Of a stretch of DNA of 64,000 nt, positions 32,249 to 41,017 are shown one piece after another. Positions within the stretch are counted from its first letter, which is position 1; each line of letters opens with the position of its first letter. Under the pieces are notes generated by a model. It worked only from the letters and a program-made list of their open reading frames with translations. It had not been told where the DNA came from and did no database searches. The translations under genes were made by a program, and so were the position numbers. The stretch comes from Candidatus Poribacteria bacterium (GTDB taxonomy: Bacteria; Poribacteria; WGA-4E; WGA-3G): NCBI GenBank assembly GCA_022820835.1, contig JAJEET010000083.1, forward strand, positions 1 to 64,000. Reading direction: 5' to 3'.

Positions 32249-34600
32249 ATGCCAGAGACAGCCGATCGGCACTATGAAGAAGTTAGAGAAATTCGATTGT
32301 CAGACTATTTTTGGATGCTCTTCCGAAGTAAATGGAGTGTCCTGCTCATTTTTTTTCTTTCCATTTTTGTAGCGTTTCTCATAACCGACCTCACACCCCC
32401 AGTTTATCAATCCGAGACCACAATTCGTGTTTTAGACGGTCAATCCGCTGCCCCTTCTGTCCTCTCGCAGCTACCGATATCTGGATTACTCGGTGGTACA
32501 TCTGTGAGTGCTTTCGCCGCGCAACTCCAGTCACGGGACCTTGTGATTACACCGGCAGTCCGCCAACTTAGAGACGAAGGGCTTGTTAAACCGCTGCCCA
32601 TACATCGGGGACGATTTATCCCATGGCTTGCCGGTGTGTTCGGTGTGAAACTTGATCCGAACGCGACGGAACAGGGAGAACTGACAGACACGGAATGGGA
32701 AGATGCTTTCATCAAAACACTTATTGATGAGCAGCTAAAGGTTGAAGAGTCACCAGACGGAAAAGTCATTACCATAACCGTTCAACAGCGGAACTCAGAA
32801 CGCGCCCAAAATCTCGCGAATCGAATCGCAGCGGTCTTTCAAGTGGCTGTTGAAGCAGAAGCTGTTGAGAGAATGGAGTGGTGGCGAAAGCCGCTCCCAC
32901 AAGAGATACTGACGCAGACACAAGAGGAACTCACAAACGCCGAAAAAGCACTCTTCGCATTTCAGGAAAAACACCCGAAACTGACTTTAAACGCTGAAGG
33001 TGGCACACAAGCGCAGGTCATCTTGGCACTCCAAGTCCGAGAAAATGAGTTGATAAACTTGTTGATAGGTGCTGAGTTGAGACAGGCGACCTATCGTCAA
33101 GAACTCGAAGGCCTATCAGAAGAGCTTATATCGGAAACGATCGCTCGGAACCCTTCACATGCCAGGCTGCAAGATAATTTAAATCAGTATGAAATCGACA
33201 AGGCGGAGCTGCTCGGCAAGTACGACGAAACGCATCCCGAAGTAACTGCTATTGATAAGAAGATTGTGGAAACGGAAGCACGTCTCGCTAAAGAAGAGAA
33301 AGATATAAAGAGTACAACATCTTCTTATAACCCGCTTCATCAAATCCTCACAGAGAAAGTTAATGAGGCGGAAGCATCCGCTATTAGTCTAAAAAAACAG
33401 AAGGATGAGGTTACTGCCCAAATTAATTCACATTTCGGTGAACTCCGCGAATGGTCTCCGGATCAATTAGAGTTCTATCGTCTCAAGCGAGACGTTGAGA
33501 TTTACAATGCCCAGGTCATCGCGTTAGAGACGAAGATGCGCGAGGCGGAGATTTTTGCACAAGCGCGTTCGGAAAGTATTAAGGTGTTGGATAAGGCGCG
33601 TGCACCGGAAGAACCGCTGAAGCCACGCCTAAAATTGAATCTCGCTTTGGGGGCATTCGCAGGCATGCTGATCGGTATGACGTTCGCTGTCGCCAAAAAT
33701 TATTTCAAGGACACCTATCTCCGTTTAGAGGAGGCGGTCCGGCAATTAGATGAACTCCCAGAATCGCCAAGTTTGCTCGGTGTACTGCCATCTATCAAAA
33801 AACGTGGTTCCTATCGACTCCCGTTAATGGTGCACGATGCTCCGAATTCGAGGACTGCCGAGGCGTTTCGTGTTCTGCAAGCTAAACTGCCGTTCCTGAA
33901 TCCGGGCGCATCCGTAAAAACGATTCTCGTCACAAGTGCGACGCGCGGCGAAGGAAAAAGCACCATCTCCTCCAACCTCGCTGTTGCACTCGCACAAAGA
34001 GGCAATAAAGTGCTACTCATAGATGCGGATATGCGTAGACCGTCGCAACACAATACATTTCCAAGCGAACAGCTTCTTCAAGAAGAGACAGGTACATCTG
34101 AACTCCCTGTTGCCCGCGTCGACACACGCAAACCCGGATTGAGTGAAGCCATCATCCATCTCAACGCGGAAAACGCAGACGATGTGCTCCACGCAACAGT
34201 CAAACTGACCGATATTCCCGATCTGTATCTACTACCGAGTGGTACGATCCCGCCGAACCCGATTGAACTTCTCAACTCGGAAATGATGAACCAATTGTTG
34301 GAGCTCGCAAAATCCGAGTATGATGTCATTGTTATCGACTCGCCCCCTGTCCGTGCTGTCGCCGATCCGATGATTCTCGCGAACATTGTTGATGCCATCG
34401 TTTATGTCTTTGACATCACAAAAACCCGTCGATTTGATATACTGACGGGTATCCGACACTTGACGGAGGCTTTCCCAAGGAAAAAAGTCGGCGTGGTCTG
34501 CAACATGATTAATCCGAAGCATGCGAAGTCTTACGGTTACTACAGTCGTCACGGCACCTACTACGGACTCGTAGATGAAGACACCGAAACGGAATCATAG
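32249..34600 (+). CDS. Wzc-type polysaccharide chain-length protein with BY-kinase domain
   Basis: The 783-residue protein has a Wzz domain with a first membrane helix (about 28-50, VLLIFFLSIFVAFLI), a long periplasmic coiled-coil region, a second helix (about 465-485) and a cytoplasmic tyrosine kinase. The kinase shows Walker A in TSATRGEGKSTISSNLAVA, Walker A' LLIDADMRRP and Walker B VIVIDSPP. The C-terminus is Tyr-rich (YGYYSRHGTYYG), the usual autophosphorylation cluster. It would regulate polymerisation and export of surface polysaccharide with the Wza-like protein upstream. Confidence 0.92.
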   Translation: MPETADRHYEEVREIRLSDYFWMLFRSKWSVLLIFFLSIFVAFLITDLTPPVYQSETTIRVLDGQSAAPSVLSQLPISGLLGGTSVSAFAAQLQSRDLVITPAVRQLRDEGLVKPLPIHRGRFIPWLAGVFGVKLDPNATEQGELTDTEWEDAFIKTLIDEQLKVEESPDGKVITITVQQRNSERAQNLANRIAAVFQVAVEAEAVERMEWWRKPLPQEILTQTQEELTNAEKALFAFQEKHPKLTLNAEGGTQAQVILALQVRENELINLLIGAELRQATYRQELEGLSEELISETIARNPSHARLQDNLNQYEIDKAELLGKYDETHPEVTAIDKKIVETEARLAKEEKDIKSTTSSYNPLHQILTEKVNEAEASAISLKKQKDEVTAQINSHFGELREWSPDQLEFYRLKRDVEIYNAQVIALETKMREAEIFAQARSESIKVLDKARAPEEPLKPRLKLNLALGAFAGMLIGMTFAVAKNYFKDTYLRLEEAVRQLDELPESPSLLGVLPSIKKRGSYRLPLMVHDAPNSRTAEAFRVLQAKLPFLNPGASVKTILVTSATRGEGKSTISSNLAVALAQRGNKVLLIDADMRRPSQHNTFPSEQLLQEETGTSELPVARVDTRKPGLSEAIIHLNAENADDVLHATVKLTDIPDLYLLPSGTIPPNPIELLNSEMMNQLLELAKSEYDVIVIDSPPVRAVADPMILANIVDAIVYVFDITKTRRFDILTGIRHLTEAFPRKKVGVVCNMINPKHAKSYGYYSRHGTYYGLVDEDTETES

Positions 34601-34612
34601 AATAGAATCATC

Positions 34613-34624
34613 GGGACTTACGCA
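34613..34624. repeat. Solo end of family A element
   Basis: GGGACTTACGCA matches 11 of 12 bases of the family A terminus. No inverted partner is seen nearby. It lies between the convergent wzc and permease genes. Confidence 0.5.
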
Positions 34625-34639
34625 GCGATGTTTGAAAGC

Positions 34640-35482
34640 CTACGGCTTCATCTTCCCCAAACTTGCTGGCGGACGTGATGTTCCGACGAACCCAATGAGA
34701 ACGACCATCGTTAAGATATAAGGTAGGCTGTTGAGCAATTGTCCCGGAATGTTCCATCGGTTTGTGAGTTCCAGAGCGGTAGCGCATCCGAAGAGAAAAC
34801 ACGCCGAGATGCCACTTAAGGGTCGCCAATTCCCGAAGATAACGGCAGCAAGCGCAAGGTAACCGCGTCCGGCTGTCATCCCTTTCGTAAAGTAGTGGAC
34901 TTCGGATGCCAGAAAACAGCCGCCGATGCCTGTTAAGAGTCCGCTTAACAGGATTCCGATATACTGCCATTTGGTTCGGCTCAAACTCAGCGCTGCAAGT
35001 GCTTCGGTTGATTCACCTGCCGCACGCAAACGCAAACCCCACGGCGTTTTAAAGAGAAGGATGTGGCTCGCTACCATCAATACGGGTAATAGATAGACGA
35101 TGAAACTGTATGAACCGATAAACGGCAACTGCCAGTGTGGTAGACCGCCGACCTGTTTCGATGTAGGTAAAAGATATTCTGTGATCCCCAACGCTAAGAT
35201 ATTAATGCCGATCCCGGTGACGACTTGCTCGGCGTGGAACGTGACCGTCGCAACAGCGTGTAACAGTGCCAATCCGACCCCGAAACCTATACCGACAAGC
35301 AAGCCAAACCATACTGAACCGGAAGCCTGTGTGCCGACGACGTAACCGAAGGCACCGATTAACATCATCCCTTCTAAGGCGAGGTTAATGACCCCGGCGC
35401 GTTCCGAATAGATCCCGCCGAGTGCAGCAAACCCTAACGGGGTCGCCATTCGCAATGTGATTGGAATCAGATCAAGTATCAT
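34640..35482 (-). CDS. ABC transporter permease (nucleoside/sugar type, NupQ/YufQ-like)
   Basis: The 280-residue protein is a polytopic membrane protein with about eight to nine helices of the BPD_transp_2 family. The conserved GFAALGGIYSERAGVINLALEG segment at residues 16-37 is typical of the second permease of BmpA-type nucleoside importers. It pairs with the upstream permease, which it overlaps by 11 bases. No ATPase or Bmp lipoprotein gene is next to it in the window. Substrate: nucleosides or simple sugars, undetermined. Confidence 0.88.
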   Translation of the reverse strand: MILDLIPITLRMATPLGFAALGGIYSERAGVINLALEGMMLIGAFGYVVGTQASGSVWFGLLVGIGFGVGLALLHAVATVTFHAEQVVTGIGINILALGITEYLLPTSKQVGGLPHWQLPFIGSYSFIVYLLPVLMVASHILLFKTPWGLRLRAAGESTEALAALSLSRTKWQYIGILLSGLLTGIGGCFLASEVHYFTKGMTAGRGYLALAAVIFGNWRPLSGISACFLFGCATALELTNRWNIPGQLLNSLPYILTMVVLIGFVGTSRPPASLGKMKP

Positions 35483-36617
35483 TCTTTTTCCGTGAGATGC
35501 CTTCTATACAGACTAACCAGATAATCAGCATACCTTGTCCGGCGAAGAATAGACCGCGCGGGATATTCAATAAGATGTCAATATCTAAGGCAACTTTATT
35601 GAGTAATCCGAACAACACCGCCGCAGCCAAAATACCGAACGGGTTGTTTCTGCCCAAGAGGGCGACCGCAATGCCGGTGAACCCCCAACCCGAAGAAAAA
35701 CTATCGAGGTACCGATAACGGTACCCCATCACCTCTGCGACACCTGCTAATCCGGCAACTGCACCGCTCAACGCCATCACCCATACGGTTACTGCCCGCG
35801 GGTTGATCCCACCGTAAGAGGCAACGTCCCGCGCATTGCCGACCAGACGGAGTTCGTATCCCCAACGGGTGTGCGCTAAAAAAATATAACACAACACAAC
35901 GCACGCACAGGCAATCAGAAAACTCACGTTTAATGGGTTGCTATCCGGTAGCACCGGCAGAAATGACGCTAATCGCGGGATTCGCGCCGTTTCATAAATC
36001 TGTCGGGTTTGCGGAATCATCTGTCCCGGTTCTTGATAGATTGATGTGACGAGGTAGTTCATCAACGCGAAAGCGATGAAGTTCATCATGATTGTGTTGA
36101 TGACTTCGTGTGCGCCGTATCTCGCTTTGAAATACCCCGGGACAGCTCCCCATAGAGCACCTGCAACCATTGCTGCCACTATACAGAGAGGAACCAGAAG
36201 AAAGGACGGAAGGTTTAGGTGTATGCCTATCCACGCCGTAGCGAACGCTGCAACATAGAGTTGACCCTCACAACCGATATTGAAAAGACCGCTTTTATAG
36301 CCGATGGCGACAGCGAGTCCTGTAAATATTAAAGGTGTCGCGTTGAACAGAACGTAACCGAACTCGTCAAAACTTGAGAACCCGCTCGAAAAAATGATGC
36401 TGTAAAACTCTAACGCATTTTGTCCTCGCGCATACACGATAACCCCGCACAAAAGAAAGAATCCAATGATCGCAAACAGCGACGGTATCAAATTGAGAAG
36501 CAGCTGCCTGGATTGAGGTATTTTGCCTTGCAACAGTGAGGTAAACGGTTTTCGGATATCCAAGAGTTCTCGGTTTCCTCGCCAAATTTGACAAAAATTA
36601 GCAGGACGTGTTATCAT
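35472..36617 (-). CDS. ABC transporter permease (nucleoside/sugar type, NupP/YufP-like)
   Basis: The 381-residue protein is the first permease of the pair, with about ten predicted helices. GYKSGLFNIGCEGQLYVAAF is the family signature. I chose the ATG at 36617; a TTG at 36641 would add eight residues. It overlaps the next permease by 11 bases. The matching ATP-binding and substrate-binding genes would normally lie upstream, but a divergent aminotransferase gene stands there, so they must be elsewhere. Confidence 0.88.
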   Translation of the reverse strand: MITRPANFCQIWRGNRELLDIRKPFTSLLQGKIPQSRQLLLNLIPSLFAIIGFFLLCGVIVYARGQNALEFYSIIFSSGFSSFDEFGYVLFNATPLIFTGLAVAIGYKSGLFNIGCEGQLYVAAFATAWIGIHLNLPSFLLVPLCIVAAMVAGALWGAVPGYFKARYGAHEVINTIMMNFIAFALMNYLVTSIYQEPGQMIPQTRQIYETARIPRLASFLPVLPDSNPLNVSFLIACACVVLCYIFLAHTRWGYELRLVGNARDVASYGGINPRAVTVWVMALSGAVAGLAGVAEVMGYRYRYLDSFSSGWGFTGIAVALLGRNNPFGILAAAVLFGLLNKVALDIDILLNIPRGLFFAGQGMLIIWLVCIEGISRKKNDT

Positions 36618-36630
36618 ACATGATATTGTA

Positions 36631-36659
36631 TTGACCCGCAACGCGCCTGTTAGTATAAC
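36631..36659 (+). promoter_or_regulatory. Promoter for the DegT aminotransferase gene
   Basis: TTGACC at 36631-36636, a spacer of 17 bases, and TATAAC at 36654-36659. It lies between two divergent genes, about 65 bases before the start at 36724. Confidence 0.65.
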
Positions 36660-36723
36660 ATAGATGTCGCATTAAAACAAACTGCAAATCCTTGAATCGA
36701 TAAACGATAACGCGGAGCACATC

Positions 36724-38139
36724 ATGCAGAAAAAAATGACGCAATCATCTCGTCAAGAGATAAAAATGACAGATTTTCCCGCTATTTTGGGTGGAACACC
36801 GGTCTTTGAGACATCTCCTGATGCTCCGTATCCAAAATTAGACGCGTGGAAGCAGATCACAACGGAGGAGGCAGAGATCGTTTATGAAATGACACTCCGC
36901 AACGAACTCTCAGGTGCCTCTCCAACGGTTCAAGAATTTGAACGGGTTTGGTGTGAACGCCACCAAACCCGATACGCCGTGAGCCTGACCAACGGTACAG
37001 CAGCCTTACATAGCGCGATGTTTGGACTCGGTGTCGGCCCGGGAGATGAGGTTATCTGTCCGACTTACACATGGATGGGTTCAATCACACCTGCGCTGAC
37101 ACTCATGGCAACACCCGTCTTTTGTGAGGTGGATCCAAAGACGCTGCTTATTGACGTTGATGACGCGCGGAGACGCATTACACCACGAACCAAAGCAATT
37201 GTGGTTGTCCATCTGTGGGGCAACGTCTGTGATATGGACGCGCTCATGGCACTCAGTGAAGAGACCGGTATACCTATCATAGAGGATTGCTCGCACGCAC
37301 ACGGCGCATCTTACAAAGGTGTACCCTGTGGTAGCATCGGGCAGGCGGGTGCATGGAGCCTGCAAGGGAATAAGCCGATTAGCGGTGGCGAAGGCGGGAT
37401 GCTTGCCACAAACGACGTAGCGGTTTTTGAGCGCGCGTGTCTGTTGGGGCAAGTCAATCGTTCGCCTAATGTTGTAGGAGAAGCGGCGGAGGCACTGCAA
37501 TACGCGCATCTTCCACCGATGGGATTGGGTGTAAAATTTCGTGCGCATCCGCTCGCTATCGGTATCGCTTCGGTACAACTGAAAAAACTTGATGAACTCA
37601 ATGCAAACCGGCGTGCTTATATCAAAGAGATTGCCGACGGATTGCATGAGATTCCAGGTGTCTCACCGGTTGAAAGATACGAAGGTGCTGAACCGGCGGG
37701 GTTCTACGGATTTCCAATCCGCTACCATTCGGAAAAGATGCATGGATTGCCTGCCCCGGTGTTTGCGGAAGCACTCCGTAAGGAAGGTGTTTTGGCAAAT
37801 AACAACCCGTATCCGCTCCTCGTTGGCGATGGTGTGCCTCTCTTTTCAGGGAGTCTACCAACGAATAGCAATCCGTATCCGCTTTTGCATACTTTGCCGC
37901 TCTTCACAGATGGACTCGATATCTATACGAACGGGCGAGGGCCTCTCTGCACAGAGGAGATGGGAGGCACGTTTAGAGGCTATGTCGCTGGTGATTTACC
38001 TGTGACCGAACAGGCGTGTTCGCAGCTCATATTTCTGCCCCTACTAACGAAGCCGATAGCAGGGGCAGTATCTCGGATTTTGACTGCTATCCGCAAAGTC
38101 TCTAAACAGAGTCGTTTGATAGCCGATAAGGCAGGCTAA
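36724..38139 (+). CDS. DegT/DnrJ/EryC1/StrS-family aminotransferase
   Basis: The 471-residue PLP enzyme has a fold type I aminotransferase layout. VSLTNGTAALHSAMFGLGVGPGDEV binds the cofactor phosphate, an Asp in IPIIEDCSHAHGA contacts the pyridine, and the Schiff-base Lys is in SLQGNKPISGGEGG (about residue 220). Family members aminate keto-sugars or related compounds for surface glycans or antibiotics. An internal imperfect repeat occurs near residues 359-398: NNNPYPLL...VPLF then NSNPYPLL...LPLF. The start follows GGAG; a Met at codon 15 is an alternative. The GlpD-like gene starts 1 base after the stop. Confidence 0.88.
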   Translation: MQKKMTQSSRQEIKMTDFPAILGGTPVFETSPDAPYPKLDAWKQITTEEAEIVYEMTLRNELSGASPTVQEFERVWCERHQTRYAVSLTNGTAALHSAMFGLGVGPGDEVICPTYTWMGSITPALTLMATPVFCEVDPKTLLIDVDDARRRITPRTKAIVVVHLWGNVCDMDALMALSEETGIPIIEDCSHAHGASYKGVPCGSIGQAGAWSLQGNKPISGGEGGMLATNDVAVFERACLLGQVNRSPNVVGEAAEALQYAHLPPMGLGVKFRAHPLAIGIASVQLKKLDELNANRRAYIKEIADGLHEIPGVSPVERYEGAEPAGFYGFPIRYHSEKMHGLPAPVFAEALRKEGVLANNNPYPLLVGDGVPLFSGSLPTNSNPYPLLHTLPLFTDGLDIYTNGRGPLCTEEMGGTFRGYVAGDLPVTEQACSQLIFLPLLTKPIAGAVSRILTAIRKVSKQSRLIADKAG

Positions 38140-38140
38140 G

Positions 38141-39832
38141 ATGTCAACAGAATTTTCAGCCCGAACCCGATCCAACAATATTCAGATCCTTAAGACTGAA
38201 CCGTTGGATGTTTTGATCATCGGTGGTGGCATTGTTGGTGCGGGTCTAATTCGCGACCTTGCGCTCAACGGGGGCATCAAAGTCGGGTTAATTGAGCAAG
38301 CCGATTTCGCAAACGGGACCAGTAGTGCGACCTCGCAACTTGTCCATGGTGGGTTTCGCTACCTCCTTAAACGTGATATTGACCTCGTCAAAAAATCACG
38401 TAAGGAACGTGAGATTCTACGACGCATTGCCCCGAATCTCGTCAAACCGATGCCAATAGCACTGCTCAATTACAAAGGCGATCCGTACCCGTTGACGGGG
38501 ATACAACTCGCTGCACATTACTATAATCGGCTCTTTAAAGCAGATGAAGCGGAGAAAAATGTCGTCCTTCGTGACGTGCCAAAAGTAAGAAATTTGGTTG
38601 GCCCTATTGCCGAACATGGACTCAAAGGATGTGTCCTATTATGGGATTGCAGAGTTGACGACGCAAGGTTGACACTCGCGACACTCAAAGATGCACACCG
38701 CCACGGTGCTATCGTCGCAAATTATGTCCGTTTCCTCGATTTCGTCAAGCCATCGGATACTGTTGAGCGGAACCAGATGTCAAGGATAACTGCTGAAGAT
38801 GTTATTTCCGGACAACGTTTTGAGATAACCGCTCGGAAAATCGTGGCAGCAACAGGGCCCTGGAACGACGAGATATGGTCTAAAGACCCGAGTTACGATG
38901 GGGTTCCACGCTTGCTAACGAAAAATGCGAAAGGGAGTCATCTCGTCGTGCCTCGCTGCGGAAAGCAACACGACTCAGAAGCATACGGTCTGATTGCCTG
39001 CACACGCTCGGAAAAGCAACGCAAACGTAATCCGCGGGTCATTTTTATTTTGCCCGGTGCGCACAATACCTCTATCGTCGGCACCACGGAGACGACTCCG
39101 AAGGAAGCACTTGCATCTGTCCGTCCATCAGTGGACGAGGTGACGTATCTGCTTTCGGAGACGCAGCGGATTTTTCCTGAAAAAACGCTTGACAGAAACG
39201 CTATCATCGCCGCTTATGCTGGCACCCGTCCGCTCATCGCAGCGAACTTACACCAGCGCGGGTTCGTAAGGACAGGTTTTGTTTCAAGGGACCACTTAAT
39301 CACAGAGAGTCCAAGTGGCATCGTGTATCTCTATGGTGGGAAACTCACGACACACCGCCGAATGGCAGAGGAGACAGCAGACCACATCGCCGCGTTTTTA
39401 AACGTTCCAAGACACTGCCAGACCGATACCTGTCCATTGTTTGATACTTCAGTGGAGGTACCGAACGGAAACGCGAATCACCGCTCGCTATCGAACGCTG
39501 ATGTGGAACGTCTCATTCAACGGTATGGAGACGGCTATCAGGCAATTCAACAGTTTGTTAACGACGACGCGTCGCTCGCTGAACCGGTGTCCACCTCTCT
39601 TCCGTTCACGAAAGCCGAGCTCCTCTACGCTTATTGGGGGGAGATGACGATGACGCTTGATGATCTCCTATGGCGACGCACACGTATCGGGTGGACACCC
39701 GGTCAGGGACTTGACATCGCTACACAAATCGCACAATTCTTGGGTGAGAGATATAATTGGGATCAGGCGCGAGTTGCAGCTGAAGTTCAGGCATATCAAG
39801 AACACATTCGGTGGCTGAATTTTAACCTTTAG
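38141..39832 (+). CDS. glpD: Glycerol-3-phosphate dehydrogenase (FAD-dependent)
   Basis: The 563-residue flavoprotein oxidises glycerol 3-phosphate to dihydroxyacetone phosphate and passes electrons to quinones. The FAD-binding motif LIIGGGIVGAGLIRDLA is near residue 25, then SSATSQLVHGGFRYL, a family signature. YAGTRPLI and the C-terminal LLYAYWGEMTMTLDDLLWRRTRIG follow, as in GlpD. It follows the aminotransferase by 1 base, so they share a transcript, an unusual pairing. Whether it uses glycerol 3-phosphate or a related polyol phosphate is inferred from family. Confidence 0.9.
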   Translation: MSTEFSARTRSNNIQILKTEPLDVLIIGGGIVGAGLIRDLALNGGIKVGLIEQADFANGTSSATSQLVHGGFRYLLKRDIDLVKKSRKEREILRRIAPNLVKPMPIALLNYKGDPYPLTGIQLAAHYYNRLFKADEAEKNVVLRDVPKVRNLVGPIAEHGLKGCVLLWDCRVDDARLTLATLKDAHRHGAIVANYVRFLDFVKPSDTVERNQMSRITAEDVISGQRFEITARKIVAATGPWNDEIWSKDPSYDGVPRLLTKNAKGSHLVVPRCGKQHDSEAYGLIACTRSEKQRKRNPRVIFILPGAHNTSIVGTTETTPKEALASVRPSVDEVTYLLSETQRIFPEKTLDRNAIIAAYAGTRPLIAANLHQRGFVRTGFVSRDHLITESPSGIVYLYGGKLTTHRRMAEETADHIAAFLNVPRHCQTDTCPLFDTSVEVPNGNANHRSLSNADVERLIQRYGDGYQAIQQFVNDDASLAEPVSTSLPFTKAELLYAYWGEMTMTLDDLLWRRTRIGWTPGQGLDIATQIAQFLGERYNWDQARVAAEVQAYQEHIRWLNFNL

Positions 39833-39843
39833 GGCGCGAAATT

Positions 39844-40833
39844 ATGGAAGTTTACCGTTGGGAAGACCGAAAATTTGGGAGGCTGGAGCCGCTACGGTTC
39901 GGTGAAGAACGCGAATTTGAGGACCTCCTTGAAAAGGACGCAACGCTCGTTCTTGGGGAACCGCTTTGTATTATTAGCAGGCAACCGCCGCTGAGTACAT
40001 CGAAACAGAAGATTGACTTGCTCGCACTCGATCGGCAAGGAAATTGCGTCATTATTGAACTCAAACGCGGAAAACCGTCCCGAACGGCAGTCACACAGAT
40101 CTTGGAGTACGCCGCAGGTGTCTCACAACTCTCTTTCATAGAATTGGAGCAGCTCGCTTACAGATGGTGCCAACAACAGGGGAAAGAGTTTTCAACACTC
40201 ACCGCACTCCACAGCGAATTCTTTGGATATACACCCGGCGATATTCGCAAATCGGCATTCAACCAGAAACAACGGTTGGTACTTATTTCGGAAGGCGTGG
40301 ACACACGGGTCTTAGAGGTCGCCGAATACCTGCGTGCCTTGGGGTTAGACCTCACCTATATCTCCTACTTTTCATATCATGCACCGGATGAGATTTTAGT
40401 CGCCACCGAAACTGTTCTCGGTGGGAAAGTCGTCAAAGAGGATGAACGGAGTTACGGACGCACCACACAGCAGTTTATGACGCTCACATCGTTCGTTGAG
40501 ATACTGCAGGTCAATGAAGACCTACTGCAGATCGCTAATGAATTTGCTGAATACGTTGATACATGCGGTGCGACACTAAGACCACGCATCGCAAAACTAC
40601 GAATGACGATCGGTGGAAGTTGGTGGATCGACACGTACCCCTCAAGAAGAGCTACGCATTTCCGTGTTGATGTACATGGTGACTTCACGCCGCTCCACAT
40701 CGTTGAGTGCAGAGCCAACTTGCCAAATGTGACTGTCAAAAATTTCGGTATCTCTTTCAACATCGCGACCAAAGCACATCTTGAGTATGCGATTGAAATT
40801 TTTGAACGTGTTCGGAACTCTATTCTCTTCTAA
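39844..40833 (+). CDS. NucS/DUF91-like nuclease
   Basis: The 329-residue protein has the NucS-type PD-(D/E)XK core in its first half. The core shows REFEDLLEKDATLVLGEPL, an Asp in KQKIDLLALDRQGN, and the E-x-K motif in CVIIELKRGKPS, followed by a QILEYAAG helix. NucS proteins cleave branched or mismatched DNA. The rest (about 190-329) has no recognised family. It begins 11 bases after glpD and is the first gene of the defence island. A family A repeat end lies 2 bases past its stop. Confidence 0.82.
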   Translation: MEVYRWEDRKFGRLEPLRFGEEREFEDLLEKDATLVLGEPLCIISRQPPLSTSKQKIDLLALDRQGNCVIIELKRGKPSRTAVTQILEYAAGVSQLSFIELEQLAYRWCQQQGKEFSTLTALHSEFFGYTPGDIRKSAFNQKQRLVLISEGVDTRVLEVAEYLRALGLDLTYISYFSYHAPDEILVATETVLGGKVVKEDERSYGRTTQQFMTLTSFVEILQVNEDLLQIANEFAEYVDTCGATLRPRIAKLRMTIGGSWWIDTYPSRRATHFRVDVHGDFTPLHIVECRANLPNVTVKNFGISFNIATKAHLEYAIEIFERVRNSILF

Positions 40834-40835
40834 TC

Positions 40836-40847
40836 AGGACTTACGCA
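40836..40847. repeat. Solo end of family A element
   Basis: AGGACTTACGCA, identical to the terminus at 9140. No inverted partner is seen in the following 170 bases. It lies between the NucS-like gene and hsdM. Confidence 0.55.
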
Positions 40848-41017
40848 ATTTTGAGTGTAGGCGGCTCCCGATCAGCATTCCAACCCAACCGGGACTTCGC
40901 CACAAACTTTTCAGACCTCAAAAGGCTCTTGAGTTCCGTTCATTAAACTTTTCTATCTAATGAGAGTCATATTAATCAACATAGTAACTCTAATCGAACC
41001 AGTAAGGAAATGAACCC

